A DNA stretch of 64,000 nucleotides from Carpediemonas membranifera (GCA_019828565.1 JAHDYR010000007.1:868001-932000); one strand, 5' to 3'. Positions 47,640 to 57,231 are shown, counted from the first letter of the stretch. The notes: generated by a model from the sequence alone, not told the origin. Translations and numbers: made by a program.

Positions 47640-47830
47640 GATAAAATGGAGCACTGCTCGAGACAACTGGCTCAGGGTCTATACTCCTCTGCAGTTTATC
47701 CCGGGGGGTTGACAGCTTAAGCCTTTCCTTTACATGAATCCCCTGTATAAACGCTCTATAGTGGCAAAGTTCATTCCCAGTCGCTGGTGGCATAAAACTG
47801 CGCAAACAGCTTCCCCGATCGTTTGTCCCT
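47640..47830 (+). mobile_element. 5'-truncated retroelement remnant
   Basis: Carries the dispersed 3'-tail repeat (47703..47760). About 45 bp before the tail it still aligns with the end of the retroelement frame at 63043 (encoded TPLQFIPGG here against SPLEFIPGG there) with a one-base deletion. Too short to judge its origin further. Confidence 0.5.
47703..47760 (+). repeat. Dispersed 3'-tail repeat, copy c
   Basis: GGGGGGTTGACAGCTTAAGCC, then CTTTACATGAATCCCC and TATAAACGCTCTATA. Opposite orientation to copies a and b in the window. Confidence 0.7.
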
Positions 47831-47935
47831 GAATACGACACCCAGGCCCTCTTACTGCACAGATAGTGGTACTCGCTGCCTCCTTTGGTTTCCTCTGTGT
47901 TCATACACGCAGCATTGGACAGTCCAGACGTTACA

Positions 47936-47973
47936 TTTTTTCATCCAGCCATATTTTTTTTCGTCGTAAAAAA
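47936..47973 (+). promoter_or_regulatory. T/A homopolymer tracts upstream of RPL23
   Basis: Six T at 47936..47941, eight T at 47954..47961, six A at 47968..47973; the last is 17 bp before the ATG. Confidence 0.4.
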
Positions 47974-47989
47974 GATAGCCAAGAAGAAC

Positions 47990-48412
47990 ATGTCCAAGCG
48001 TGGTCGTGGTGGTGCTGTTGGTAACAAGCTTCGTCTTACCGTTGGTCTTCCCACTGGTGCGGTTATCAACTGCTGTGATAACTCCGGTGCCAAGAACCTG
48101 TATATCATTGCCGTCTATGGTGTCCAGGGCCGCCTTAACCGCTACCCCGCCGCTTCTGTTGGCTCCTTCGCCATTGCTACCGTCAAGAAGGGCAAGCCCG
48201 ATCTCCGCAAGAAGATCCACCCCATCGTTGTCGTCCGTCAGCGCAAGCCTTGGCGCCGCCAGGATGGTGTCTTCATCTATTTCGAGGACAACGCTGGCGT
48301 GATCGTCAACAACAGAGGTGAGCTCAAGGGTTCCACTGTTGCCGGGCCTATCGCCAAGGAGTGTGCCGATCTCTGGCCCCGTGTGGCCTCTGCCGCTGGC
48401 ACCATCGTCTAA
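47990..48412 (+). CDS. RPL23: 60S ribosomal protein L23 (uL14)
   Basis: 140 residues from [20 protein letters not shown]. Matches uL14 over its length: [20 protein letters not shown], then [21 protein letters not shown] and [19 protein letters not shown] in family order, ending VASAAGTIV. Same length as the human protein (140). Forms an intersubunit bridge at the factor-binding side of the large subunit. Upstream in-frame codons are AT-rich leader, not protein. Confidence 0.97.
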   Translation: MSKRGRGGAVGNKLRLTVGLPTGAVINCCDNSGAKNLYIIAVYGVQGRLNRYPAASVGSFAIATVKKGKPDLRKKIHPIVVVRQRKPWRRQDGVFIYFEDNAGVIVNNRGELKGSTVAGPIAKECADLWPRVASAAGTIV

Positions 48413-48818
48413 ATGAGTACGAGGCTTATCGATTATTGAAGTGTCGTGATCCTAGGTCGTGGGAGGGTGTGTGAGCCCTGCGACACTTACAGTCGCCCGC
48501 AACGTGCAGGTGCTTCTTGCATGGGGGACCGAAAAGTTGTTCTACGCAGATTTGGACTCGACCCAAGGCATTTTACGGAGTTTCACTCGATCCATCGCAT
48601 AGCTCAGTGTGCAGCAGTCCTCACGCACTCTCACCAACCCGGCCAAGACAGAGCCAACTATGCCAGCCCTTGACCTTGGACCAGATGGTCGTGCTACGAG
48701 CAAATGCTCGCACTCCGAGTGTCTTGGCTTCTGTCTCTCGTTCCTTCTGGATTTCTCAAACCGATTCTTGCAAAAAAAAATGGGGCGAGAATTTCGGACA
48801 ATTCCCGAACGAACGACA
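48413..48818. other. Intergenic stretch with centrin promoter
   Basis: About 400 bp. Nothing recognised apart from a 9-A tract at 48772..48780, 38 bp before the centrin ATG. TAGCTCAGT at about 48599 looked tRNA-like but no tRNA folds around it. Confidence 0.45.
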
Positions 48819-49337
48819 ATGGCGACAAGATCCTCATTCGCTGGCGATTATTCCCGCCTCACTAGAAATCCCCGCAAGCGTGCTTCCCGCCCTGAGCTTA
48901 CGGATGAGCAGAAGCAGGAAGTTAAGGAGGCTTTTGACCTTTTCGATACAGATAAGAGCGGTAGCATCGATTACCACGAATTGAAGGTTGCGATGCGTGC
49001 TCTTGGCTTCGAGGTCAAGAAGGAGGAGGTTCAGCGCCTCATGACTGAATACGACCGCACTGGGAGCGGTGAAATTGACTTTGATAGCTTTGTTGAGATC
49101 ATGACCGCCAAGATTGCCGATCGGGACCCTCGCGAGGAGATGCTCAAGGCATTCCGCCTCTTTGACGACGACAGCACCGGCCGCATCACCCTCAAGAATC
49201 TCAAGCGCGTTGCGAAAGAACTTGGGGAGAACATGACTGATGATGAGCTTCAGGCTATGGTCGATGAGTTCGACCGTGATGGCAGCGGCGACATCAACCA
49301 GGAAGAGTTCCTTGCAATCATGCAGAGCTCATACTAG
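48819..49337 (+). CDS. CETN: Centrin
   Basis: 172 residues from [17 protein letters not shown] short basic N-terminus leads to four EF-hands with loops [36 protein letters not shown] and [32 protein letters not shown] and [18 protein letters not shown] are centrin signatures distinguishing it from calmodulin. All four loops retain most calcium ligands. Localises to basal bodies and centrosome-like structures, matching a flagellate. An alternative in-frame ATG at 48780 would add 13 residues. Confidence 0.95.
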   Translation: MATRSSFAGDYSRLTRNPRKRASRPELTDEQKQEVKEAFDLFDTDKSGSIDYHELKVAMRALGFEVKKEEVQRLMTEYDRTGSGEIDFDSFVEIMTAKIADRDPREEMLKAFRLFDDDSTGRITLKNLKRVAKELGENMTDDELQAMVDEFDRDGSGDINQEEFLAIMQSSY

Positions 49338-49620
49338 GCGGCGCGGCTGATACTTGTAAATGAATACCCAGTTTGAATTAAGGAAGCTAGGAAAGAGTTG
49401 GTTACCTGGTATGCCACTTGTTTGGTTTGACTTCGCGGTGTCCATCGGCCATCGACAGTCAGACAGACGGCTCTTTGTGCCTGGTTGTAAAACGAGCAGG
49501 TTTAGGCGGGTACACTGACAGAGCTACCTGCATCATGACGTACCCAACCCCAACTCGGGTTCTGGACGATGACTCGATACAACTTTCGTCACAACGAAAC
49601 AACCAAAACAAGTGATTGAG

Positions 49621-50367
49621 ATGAAGGTTACCGAGTACCGCCTCCCCATGCCATTCACCCCCGAGCAGTATCAGATCGGGCAGCTTTACATGTGCTCTCG
49701 CGCCTCTGCTGAGGACAGCACAGGTGATGACGGCATCGAATTCGTCGAGAACAAGCCTCTCACCAAGGATGGACGCTCCGGTCAGTACACGAAGAAGATA
49801 TTCCACATCACGACATATCTTCCTAAGTGGATGCAGGCTGTGATTCCCAAGGGTGCCTTCGACGTCATCGAGGAATCCCACAACTGCTTCCCCTTCATCC
49901 AGACCTCCTACCACGCCCCGTTCCTCAAGGAGCGCTTTGAACTCGTCATCACGTCCATGCACGTGGCCGACGACGACTGCAAGCAGGACAACCCTCTCGG
50001 CATGCCTGCCGAGGACCTCAAGCTTCGTGAAATTGACGTGATCGACATTGTTAACGACGAGCTGACCGGCAAGGACTACGAGCCCGAGTTCGACCCCACC
50101 ACGCAGGCCACTCCCCTTGGCCCCAAGTGGCGCGAGGAGCGGGAGCCCATCATGACGGCGTACAAGAGCCTCAAGGTCAAGCTCGCCATCTTTGGCATCC
50201 AGGGCAAGGCTGAGAAGTTCATTGCTTCGACTGTCCGCACCGTTTTCCTGAAGTACCACCGTAAGTGCTACGCCTGGTACCCCGAGTGGAAGGACCTCAC
50301 CATCGAGGACATCAGAAAGTTCGAGGTTGAGGCTGCTTCTAAGCTGAAGGAGCTCCACTCAAAGTAA
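49621..50367 (+). CDS. Phosphatidylinositol transfer protein (PITP, class I type)
   Basis: 248 residues from MKVTEYRLPMPFTPEQYQIG. Family blocks: EYRLPMPFTPEQYQIGQLYM near the N-terminus, GQYTKKIFHITTYLP, the lipid-contact region KDYEPEFDPTTQATPLGPKW, and the C-terminal YHRKCYAWYPEWKDLTIEDIRKFE. Class I PITPs bind one PI or PC molecule and exchange it between membranes, feeding phosphoinositide signalling. Slightly shorter than animal PITP-alpha (271) at the C-terminus. An in-frame ATG at 49612 adds three residues. Confidence 0.9.
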   Translation: MKVTEYRLPMPFTPEQYQIGQLYMCSRASAEDSTGDDGIEFVENKPLTKDGRSGQYTKKIFHITTYLPKWMQAVIPKGAFDVIEESHNCFPFIQTSYHAPFLKERFELVITSMHVADDDCKQDNPLGMPAEDLKLREIDVIDIVNDELTGKDYEPEFDPTTQATPLGPKWREEREPIMTAYKSLKVKLAIFGIQGKAEKFIASTVRTVFLKYHRKCYAWYPEWKDLTIEDIRKFEVEAASKLKELHSK

Positions 50368-51032
50368 AGTGTCGATTTACGGGCCAGTCATCCTCAGTTG
50401 TTTGTTAAACTGTGATAAACACGTAAATCTGCGGACGTGCCATGAGTTCAGACACCAGGGCCGGGAACAAGGCTGGCCGGACCCGCATCAGTCCCAGTGC
50501 TAAGTGTGTCAGTCCCAGTGCTGGGCTAGAGGGCACCTGGCAATCGCATCCAAATGACGATGACGATGAGTTTTGAGAAGCGCCCTGTTCTATCGATGCA
50601 TTCCTTGATGGGCCGGATCGGCGAGGTCCTCAGGATAGAGTTGTCGCTGACCCTGCACCAGGGGTTGAGGTGCTTGGGCGGGATGAGAGGTGTGGAGTGG
50701 GAATCTCAGCCAGATCACAGAGTCTTGTCGAACGAGAGAAAAGCGCTCAACAATAAATCATCAGTTTATAATGCCTGGACATGAATCTATGGGTTTTACA
50801 TGCAGACGTGTGCCATTTATGGTCGGGAGTTGAAGCTCGACTTGGGTTGACTCGGTCAGCGTCATACCAGTCGAGGAGACGGCTCAATCATCACACAGAC
50901 AGTGCATAGCTGTTCCTCTGACCTCTACTGGGCCGGGAGGAGAGCATCACATGTCATTCACCCTCAGCTGCGGGGGAAAATGAAGTGATCAATCGCTCTT
51001 GTCATCGTCAAAACAAAGTCGGCTGAAACACA
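50368..51032. other. Intergenic stretch with a short tandem repeat
   Basis: About 665 bp between PITP and PSMA1. TCAGTCCCAGTGCT occurs twice, 21 bp apart (50488..50501, 50509..50522). No gene or RNA recognised. Confidence 0.5.
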
Positions 51033-51794
51033 ATGTTTAGGAACCAGTACGATTCGTTTGTACTTTCTTATGTCCTCACGCAGTGATGTAACCACTTATA
51101 GTCCCCAAGGACGTCTTCATCAAGTAGAATATGCTATGGAGTCTCAAAAGCTCGGAAGCGTCATTACAGGCGTCCGTTCGAACACACATGTTGTCCTTGC
51201 TGCCATCAAACGCTCATCTGGACCCCTTTGCTCGTACCACGAGAAGATCTTCGATGTCGACTCTCACTGCGGCATTGCTCTCGCCGGCCTCGCCGCTGAT
51301 GGCCGCGGTCTCTGCCGCTATCTCCGCAGAGAGGCCATGGACCACCAGTACGTGTACAACAGCGAGGTCCCTATCGAGCGCCTCGTCCTCGGCCTGGCGG
51401 ATAGTATGTACCCCGCCTTTCCCCTCACACAGAGTCCCAGCAGCGCACACAGATCGAGGGCAGCAGGCCCTACGGTGTCTCCCTCATCGTTGGCGGCCAT
51501 GACCGTACAGGCCCGCGTCTCTTCCAGACGTGCCCGAGCGGCAATTGCTATGAGTACTACGCCTGCGCCCTTGGCCAGCGCGCCCAGTCCGCTATGTCCT
51601 TCTTCGACCGCAACAAGGAGAAGATCGCGGAGTCCACCGAGGCTGAGCTCGTCCGCCTGGCTTTCGATGCCCTCCGCACAACCCTGAGCGAGGACGGTGA
51701 CCTCACTCCCGCCAGCATCTCGGTCGCCATCGCCGGCGCTGATGGGTTCAAGAAGCTGTCAGATGAAGAGGTGCTGGCTTTCTTCCAAGGGTAA
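51033..51794 (+). CDS. PSMA1: 20S proteasome subunit alpha-6 (PSMA1)
   Basis: Exons 51033..51055, 51084..51403 and 51433..51794 give 234 residues starting MFRNQYDSDVTTYSPQGRLH, the alpha-6 N-terminus. Alpha-subunit signature SPQGRLHQVEYAMES follows, then GIALAGLAADGRGLCRYLRRE, and after the second intron the block SQQRTQIEGSRPYGVSLIVGG in its usual place, FQTCPSGNCYEYYACALGQRAQSA and SIAGADGFKKL-type end. Animal PSMA1 has an extra C-terminal tail (263 residues) that is absent here. The subunit forms the outer ring gate. Without the two mini-introns (28 and 29 nt) the frame breaks twice, and the first exon carries only seven codons. Confidence 0.93.
51056..51083 (+). other. Spliceosomal mini-intron, 28 nt (PSMA1 intron 1)
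   Basis: GTTTGT...GTCCTCACGCAG. Splits TC|T after codon 7; joins MFRNQYD to SDVTTYS, the known family start. Confidence 0.88.
51404..51432 (+). other. Spliceosomal mini-intron, 29 nt (PSMA1 intron 2)
   Basis: GTATGT...CCCTCACACAG. Splits A|AG and restores the frame through the C-terminal half. Confidence 0.92.
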
Positions 51795-51952
51795 ATCAGT
51801 AGCATAGTTCGAATCATGAAGAAAACTGAGCTGCAACTTGGTCACAGCACTAGTTGTTGGCGTTAGATGGTGTATGACGGCCGGGTTGATCGCTTGTACT
51901 CATTTATGTGTTGTACATTGCCTCATGTATTCCATGGGCAAGCGACGCAACC

Positions 51953-54664
51953 ATGGCGACTGTTGTCGTTCCTAATGAGATCATAGACCTCATAGACTAT
52001 GGAATCGCTTCAAATCAGCGCTCAGTGTTCGTAGTAGTGGGAGCTAAAGCCGAAACGCAGATCCAGCGCATGTACGCTCTATATACGAAGCAAAAGGGCG
52101 CTGCCCGCCGTGGAACAGTCCGTGGCGCCCGCGAGATCCTCTGGTGCTACCTGGATTCCAATCCCATCAGCCGTTTCTCCGTTCAGCTGCGTCGCAACAT
52201 CAAAAAGAAGCGCTTCCGTGCCGAGCAATCCGCGGACGATGCCTCTCTGTCCACCTTCCTCGCCCAGAACCACATTGAGTTCATGAAATACTCAGACATG
52301 AAACGTACAGAGGGCAAGACGTACGAGATGCTCGTCCTCTCAAGCTTTGACTCCATTTCCCCCGACACTCTTGCTCGGGCCGTCGAGACCGTGACCGGCG
52401 GCGGTATCATATTCATCGCACTGGATAAGATGACTGCCCTCCGCCAGCTCGAGGACCTTGTCAACGGCCCGGGACCCGAGCCTGTGGGTCATGCGACCGA
52501 GCTCAAAGACAGGTACAGCTCTAGGTTCACACGGTCATTGCTAGCCTGCCCCACAGCAGCATTTATCACGGACGAGTGGTCTGTACTGAGTGGGGTCAGA
52601 CCGCTGGTGGTACCAGATGCTACAGCTTCAATTGAGGCCGCGTCGAAGAGGAGGAACGCTCTCACCGCAATCAAGGCGGCCCAGCAGGTTGAGAGCATGT
52701 CAGCGCTGCTGTGCGGTCTATGTGCAACCCCCTGCCAGGCAAGAGCCGTGACTGGAGCCATCGCAGCTTTGGGCTGGGATGACGACGACGAGAAGGGGAC
52801 GGAGATGGAAGGGAAGGACAAGAAGAAGAAGGCTAAGGCCAAGCACCCCCGCCTGTGCCTCGCCGGGCCTCGGGGCAGAGGCAAGGGGGTCGCCCTCGGC
52901 CTCCTCTCCGCCGCTGCTGTGAAGCGCGGCCTCGGCTTCGTCGCAATCACCGCACCCAGCCCTGCTGCTGTCCAGACAGCGCTTCTGTTCGCCAAGAAGG
53001 GCCTTGAGGCGCTAGGCTACGCTGAGCACACCAACTTTACTGCAACTGTCGAGGGTACTATCGTCACTGGGCTCGCCGTCTCCGCTGGTACTGCCCAGAC
53101 TGTCGCCTTCGTGCCTGCCGACAAGGCGGGTCGGGTCGACGCCGAGCTCGTACTCGTGGCTGAAGCCGCCTCGATCCCCCAAATTTCTAGGACCTCGGTG
53201 CTATCCTCCGATGCCCCTCTCATCGCCACCATGACGACAGCAGGATACCATACAGCCGGGTCGACCCACGTTTCATCCACTATGCAGTTTATGGGCCCTA
53301 CCGTCTTTGAACTGCAGACCCCCGCCCGGTTCAACGAGGGCGACGGGGCTGAGCGGTGGGTCAGTAAGTTGCTGGCTCTGGAAGGGCCAGTAGTGGCCGC
53401 GGCCAAGGCTGAGCTTACCCCTGACCAGTGCTCTTTGTTCGAAGTGAATCTTGACACTCTTCTCAAGGCAGCAGACCGTCCCAACTCTGTCACTGAGGTC
53501 GCCCTAGCCACTGTAATGGGCCTTCTCCGCTCCTACGACCTGACCATATGCCCCACGGACGTGCAGCAGCTGGCAGATGGGCCCACGGAGCGACTATTCA
53601 TCCTAGTCGACCCCCGTTCGTTCAAAAAGACCTTGACTGTACCTGTAGCAATCAGAGTCAGCCTGGAGGGCGCCATACGCCGCGGATACCGGTCGACCAT
53701 GCTCTCTGACAACAAGGCAGACAATGACGAGTCTGTGCCGTACCAGGTCGGGTCGACTTACCGTGAAATGGCGGACGGCTTCAGCCTGCTCTCCGGGGCC
53801 AGGGTGCTTCGACTAGCCTCTACCCCCGGGTTCGAAGGCTTTGAGAAGAGGGCAGTGGACCAACTCATCGCCTTTTACAGCGGCGACTTGAAGTGCGAAG
53901 TCAGGCCCGAGTCGGCCGAGCTTCTCTCACCCTGCTCCGCCATCGAGCCAGAGGATATCAGCTGGGTAGCTGCCACCACAGACGCTACGGAGCCCGACCT
54001 CTGCTTCTGGAGAGAGGCCGGACTCAAGCCGGTCTTCCTCACACCTCTCCCGCAGTCGACCGGAGTCCATGGAGTCACCATGATCGCCCAGGTTGGGTCC
54101 GGGGCGGTGCAGTGGGCGGAGAAAATCGCGGTAGAGTTCAGACACAGGCTGGCGGCAACACTGGCCACACCCGTGTTGAGACAGCTCCCCTTGGAGACGG
54201 TATACCGGCTGATGGACATGCCGGAGTCCCTAAAGTGCGCAGAACCAATCAAAAGAGCGGATTTGATTGCGCACTTTACCCCAGGCGGAGATGCTACTGA
54301 CTTTGGCCGTGACATCGCCCGGCTCCGGTCCTACACGGCCGAGCTCGTCCACAGCTACCAGTCCGTCGCGGATCTCGTCCCCCAAGCTGCATCTCTTGCC
54401 ACATGCGGGCGGTTGACCCTCGACCTCGGCCCCGAGCCTCACACGATGTGCTGTGTTCTTGTTGCACTGGGTCTGCAGCAGCACGACTTCGAGGACGCGG
54501 CCCAGCTGGTGGTCGGCCTTCGTGCGCCCAAGACGCGGCCTGAGGAGCGCGTCTCTGTACTTCGTTCGAAGGCAAAGGCTATGGTGAAAATGTTGGTGGA
54601 CGGGCTTGACGAGGAGACCCGCAAGGCGGCTGCGACTGCCCCTGAGAAGCGGGCGTGTGAATAA
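51953..54664 (+). CDS. NAT10: RNA cytidine acetyltransferase NAT10/Kre33 (TmcA family)
   Basis: 903 residues from MATVVVPNEIIDLIDYGIAS. The start QRSVFVVVGAKAETQIQRMYAL and LWCYLD are typical of NAT10. The Walker A site is LAGPRGRGKGVALG at about 301-314 (family GRGKSAALG; the Ser after Lys is Gly). The GNAT part is near 650-720: DISWVAATTDATEPDLCFWREAGLKPVFL. A charged insert (KGKDKKKKAKAKH) precedes the helicase domain. NAT10 makes N4-acetylcytidine in 18S rRNA and, with an adaptor, in tRNAs, and is needed for small-subunit assembly. It is shorter than animal NAT10 (about 1025), with the loss mainly in the C-terminal part. The Walker A change may weaken ATP binding. Confidence 0.85.
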   Translation: MATVVVPNEIIDLIDYGIASNQRSVFVVVGAKAETQIQRMYALYTKQKGAARRGTVRGAREILWCYLDSNPISRFSVQLRRNIKKKRFRAEQSADDASLSTFLAQNHIEFMKYSDMKRTEGKTYEMLVLSSFDSISPDTLARAVETVTGGGIIFIALDKMTALRQLEDLVNGPGPEPVGHATELKDRYSSRFTRSLLACPTAAFITDEWSVLSGVRPLVVPDATASIEAASKRRNALTAIKAAQQVESMSALLCGLCATPCQARAVTGAIAALGWDDDDEKGTEMEGKDKKKKAKAKHPRLCLAGPRGRGKGVALGLLSAAAVKRGLGFVAITAPSPAAVQTALLFAKKGLEALGYAEHTNFTATVEGTIVTGLAVSAGTAQTVAFVPADKAGRVDAELVLVAEAASIPQISRTSVLSSDAPLIATMTTAGYHTAGSTHVSSTMQFMGPTVFELQTPARFNEGDGAERWVSKLLALEGPVVAAAKAELTPDQCSLFEVNLDTLLKAADRPNSVTEVALATVMGLLRSYDLTICPTDVQQLADGPTERLFILVDPRSFKKTLTVPVAIRVSLEGAIRRGYRSTMLSDNKADNDESVPYQVGSTYREMADGFSLLSGARVLRLASTPGFEGFEKRAVDQLIAFYSGDLKCEVRPESAELLSPCSAIEPEDISWVAATTDATEPDLCFWREAGLKPVFLTPLPQSTGVHGVTMIAQVGSGAVQWAEKIAVEFRHRLAATLATPVLRQLPLETVYRLMDMPESLKCAEPIKRADLIAHFTPGGDATDFGRDIARLRSYTAELVHSYQSVADLVPQAASLATCGRLTLDLGPEPHTMCCVLVALGLQQHDFEDAAQLVVGLRAPKTRPEERVSVLRSKAKAMVKMLVDGLDEETRKAAATAPEKRACE

Positions 54665-54765
54665 ACAGCGGATAGACGCTGTCTGGGCGATGGATTGGCC
54701 CGTTGGTGATTATTTCTGGGAGCTTTGACCGATCGAGAAAGACGTTGAGAGACGAATTGCATTCG

Positions 54766-56136
54766 ATGCTTTCGGCCCTTACTCAGTCCTTTACTGCCTC
54801 TACGCTATTCTCCCGGACTCTGTCCGCGATGATGACGGACGCCTCCTCGAATTCGATCATGAGGGACTACGCCAAGTGCATCTTCTGCGATCGCTGCGTG
54901 GATGCGTGCGAGAGCCAATCTCTCAACGTCTATGAGGAATCTGACGAGCCCGAGCCCCCGATCACTGTCGGCAACGTCCCTCTCAAGGAGACGAACTGCA
55001 TCTCCTGCGGCCAGTGCGCCGTTGTTTGCCCTGTCGACTGCCTCTACGAGAAGGACGCCTCCAAGACAGTCCTCGAGACCCTCAAGAACAAGAACGGCAA
55101 GATCTGTGTCGCTGTAACCGCTCCCTCCGTCCGCGTCGGCATCTCCGAGGAGGCCGGCCTTCCCGCGGGCACCGACTCGACCGGCCAGATGGTCGCCGCC
55201 CTCAAGGCATTCGGATTCGACTATGTTTTTGACACCAACACTGCCGCCGACCTCACGATCATGGAGGAGGGCACCGAGCTGCTCTCCCGGCTGGGCCAGG
55301 GCACGATGTTTACTAGCTGCTGCCCCGGCTGGGTCAACATGGCCGAGAAGGTCTACCCGGAGCTCATCCCCAACCTCTCCTCCTGCCGCTCGCCCCAAGG
55401 CATGGCTGGCTCTCTTGTACGCCACAAGTTTAGCCAGGTGCTCGGTGTCAAGCCCGAGGACATTTACCTCGTCTCGTTCATGCCTTGTACCGCCAAGAAG
55501 GACGAGATCAAGCGCGAGCAGCTCTCCGACGACATCGATGAGGTATGCACCGTTCGCGAGTTCGGCCGCATGCTCACAGCTGACAAGGTCGACCTCAAGG
55601 CCCTCCCGGCAGCAGACTTTGACGAATTCTTCGGCGAGTCGACCGGCGGCGCCGACATCTTCGGTGCGTCCGGCGGCGTGATGGAGGCTGCTCTCCGCTT
55701 CGCTCACGAGGCTGTCACTGGCAAGCCCGCCCCCAACGTTGAGTTTGACGGAGCCGTCCGCCCTGGAAAGGCCGGCATCAAGGAGGCGACGGTGGCACTC
55801 GACGGCAAGGAGCTGAAGGTCGCGGTCGTCAGCGGCGGCGACAACATCGCCAAGCTCATCAAGCGCATCAAGGCCGGTGAGAAGTTCGACTTTGTTGAAG
55901 TCATGGCCTGCCCCGGCGGCTGTGTCGGCGGCGGCGGGATGCCCAAGGGCAAGGCCTTCAAGAAGAACGTTCCGAAGCGGGCCGAGGGCCTCTACAGCAT
56001 CGACAGGTCCAAGGGCCACCGCAAGTCCCAGGAGAACGACACGCTCCATCGGCTGTACGCGTCCATGCTTGGTGGCGCCCCCGGCAGCCACGAGGCGCAC
56101 GAGCTGCTCCACACCACCTACCGCACCCAGAACTGA
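54766..56136 (+). CDS. HYDA: [FeFe]-hydrogenase, 2x[4Fe-4S] form with organelle-targeting-like leader
   Basis: 456 residues from MLSALTQSFTASTLFSRTLS. The first about 25 residues are Ser/Thr/Leu-rich with one Arg and no acid, like a hydrogenosome/MRO presequence. Two ferredoxin-type clusters follow: C38-x2-C41-x2-C44-x3-C48 and C78-x2-C81-x2-C84-x3-C88. H-cluster motifs: L1 TSCCPGW (183-189), L2 MPCTAKKDE (239-247), L3 MACPGGCVGGGG (380-391). All H-cluster cysteines are kept; the usual GGGQP after L3 is GGGMP. The C-terminal tail has the small-subunit helices (LHRLYASMLGG, HELLHTTY). Catalyses H2 evolution from reduced ferredoxin or NADH; maturases HydE/F/G would be needed and are not in the window. 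Eukaryotic copies are considered ancient acquisitions. Confidence 0.95.
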   Translation: MLSALTQSFTASTLFSRTLSAMMTDASSNSIMRDYAKCIFCDRCVDACESQSLNVYEESDEPEPPITVGNVPLKETNCISCGQCAVVCPVDCLYEKDASKTVLETLKNKNGKICVAVTAPSVRVGISEEAGLPAGTDSTGQMVAALKAFGFDYVFDTNTAADLTIMEEGTELLSRLGQGTMFTSCCPGWVNMAEKVYPELIPNLSSCRSPQGMAGSLVRHKFSQVLGVKPEDIYLVSFMPCTAKKDEIKREQLSDDIDEVCTVREFGRMLTADKVDLKALPAADFDEFFGESTGGADIFGASGGVMEAALRFAHEAVTGKPAPNVEFDGAVRPGKAGIKEATVALDGKELKVAVVSGGDNIAKLIKRIKAGEKFDFVEVMACPGGCVGGGGMPKGKAFKKNVPKRAEGLYSIDRSKGHRKSQENDTLHRLYASMLGGAPGSHEAHELLHTTYRTQN

Positions 56137-56557
56137 GGTGTCGGCCTGTAAACTGTTATTTAATCGCCTGATTCATCGGAAGAAGCGACTGATGGTGGAA
56201 GGGGTCAGTGAGGTTGAGTCCGTGCCTATCGGAGGTCCAGCAGGGTCATCGTGGTTGGGTCCACGGTCGCCTCGTCTCAATCACCGGGCGCTATCCTACT
56301 GCAGGGTGACTGCGTTACAGCTCCCTCCCAGGTCCCAGGTCGCATGGCCCTCTCCGATGACGGCATCACAGTGGACTCGTGCCATGTCTGGGGGCCAGGG
56401 CCGGGGTGAGGGTCCGCGCTGACCGGGCTGATGATGGGGCGAGGGCCGCAGTCAGGAGAGTGCTTGAAGACGCTGGCGTGCACGACTGCACGGTGGAGGT
56501 CGTATACGCCGGATTGTGTCAGGTTTCAGTTCTTAATTAATCTGCGCAATACGAGAC
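56137..56557. other. Intergenic stretch, nothing recognised
   Basis: About 420 bp between the hydrogenase gene and the UPF0538-like gene. No supported frame. Confidence 0.4.
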
Positions 56558-56995
56558 ATGAGCAAGACGAGAGCAAGAAGATTGTGCTTACAATCCGTCT
56601 TATTCGCTCATTAGCGCATAGAAACATCCGTCTTCTTGTCCTTCGTCAAGTACCCCAGGACATCACTGTTTCAGCTCTCTTCGACTTGATCTTCGCCAGT
56701 TTGTCCCCTCCTGAATGATATACGTCTTATACAGCCATTTCCTTGGACCCTAAGTTCAAGATCTTCGCTGCCATGAAGCCTAAGGCCGACACCCTCAATC
56801 TCCCGGCCGCAGTCCCACAAGACGCAGAACCTCGCCATCAACATCTGCGATGACGAGGAGCTCGTTCTCGACTCCTCCAAGAAGCTCAGCGACTACAAGA
56901 TCGGGTCTGAGACCGAGCTCTCGCTCTTCCTCTGGTCCGAGTACGAGGAGTTCTGCCGCAACCCAGACGCCCAGCGCGCGTCGTTTGGACACTGA
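56558..56995 (+). pseudogene. UPF0538 (C2orf76)-like ubiquitin-fold protein, reading frame disrupted
   Basis: Three pieces match the family in order: KKIVLTIRLIRSLAHRNIRL near the start, an intron (56699..56734), LDPKFKIFAAMKPKADTLNL, and after a frame change HKTQNLAINICDDEELVLD with YKIGSETELSLFLWSEYEEF at the end. The ATG at 56558 is out of frame with the first block, and a further one-base shift occurs near 56815. Either the gene is decaying, or sequence errors or unseen introns are involved. Family role unknown; small ubiquitin-like proteins found across eukaryotes. Confidence 0.55.
56699..56734 (+). other. Probable intron, 36 nt
   Basis: GTTTGT...CGTCTTATACAG; joins the first two UPF0538 blocks in frame. 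Contains a TGA in the unspliced frame. Confidence 0.6.
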
Positions 56996-57223
56996 ATAGA
57001 GGCGTAGGCATCTGTTTGGAGTTGTTCGAGTAAAGTTCCCTGTCAGATTGAACATGCATGAATCTTAAAATTGGGGGTCGACCATTCAACAAGCTTGAGA
57101 CAGTGGCGTCCATGGATGAGTCGATGGGGGTCTTCTATACGGTAAGATTAGTACTGTGATATCTTCTCATTGGTGAGAGGGTGAGCCTAATGACAAGCTG
57201 TTGGTTTGTACAAAACTGCGGAG

Positions 57224-57231
57224 TTTTTTTT
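57224..57231 (+). promoter_or_regulatory. T8 tract upstream of eIF3b
   Basis: Eight T ending 18 bp before the eIF3b ATG, like the tracts before uL14, uS5, P0, NSA2 and centrin. Confidence 0.4.

Noticed and set aside
48594-48670. TAGCTCAGT resembling a tRNA D-arm
   Set aside because: No T-loop GTTCRANYC at the right distance and no acceptor-stem pairing could be found.
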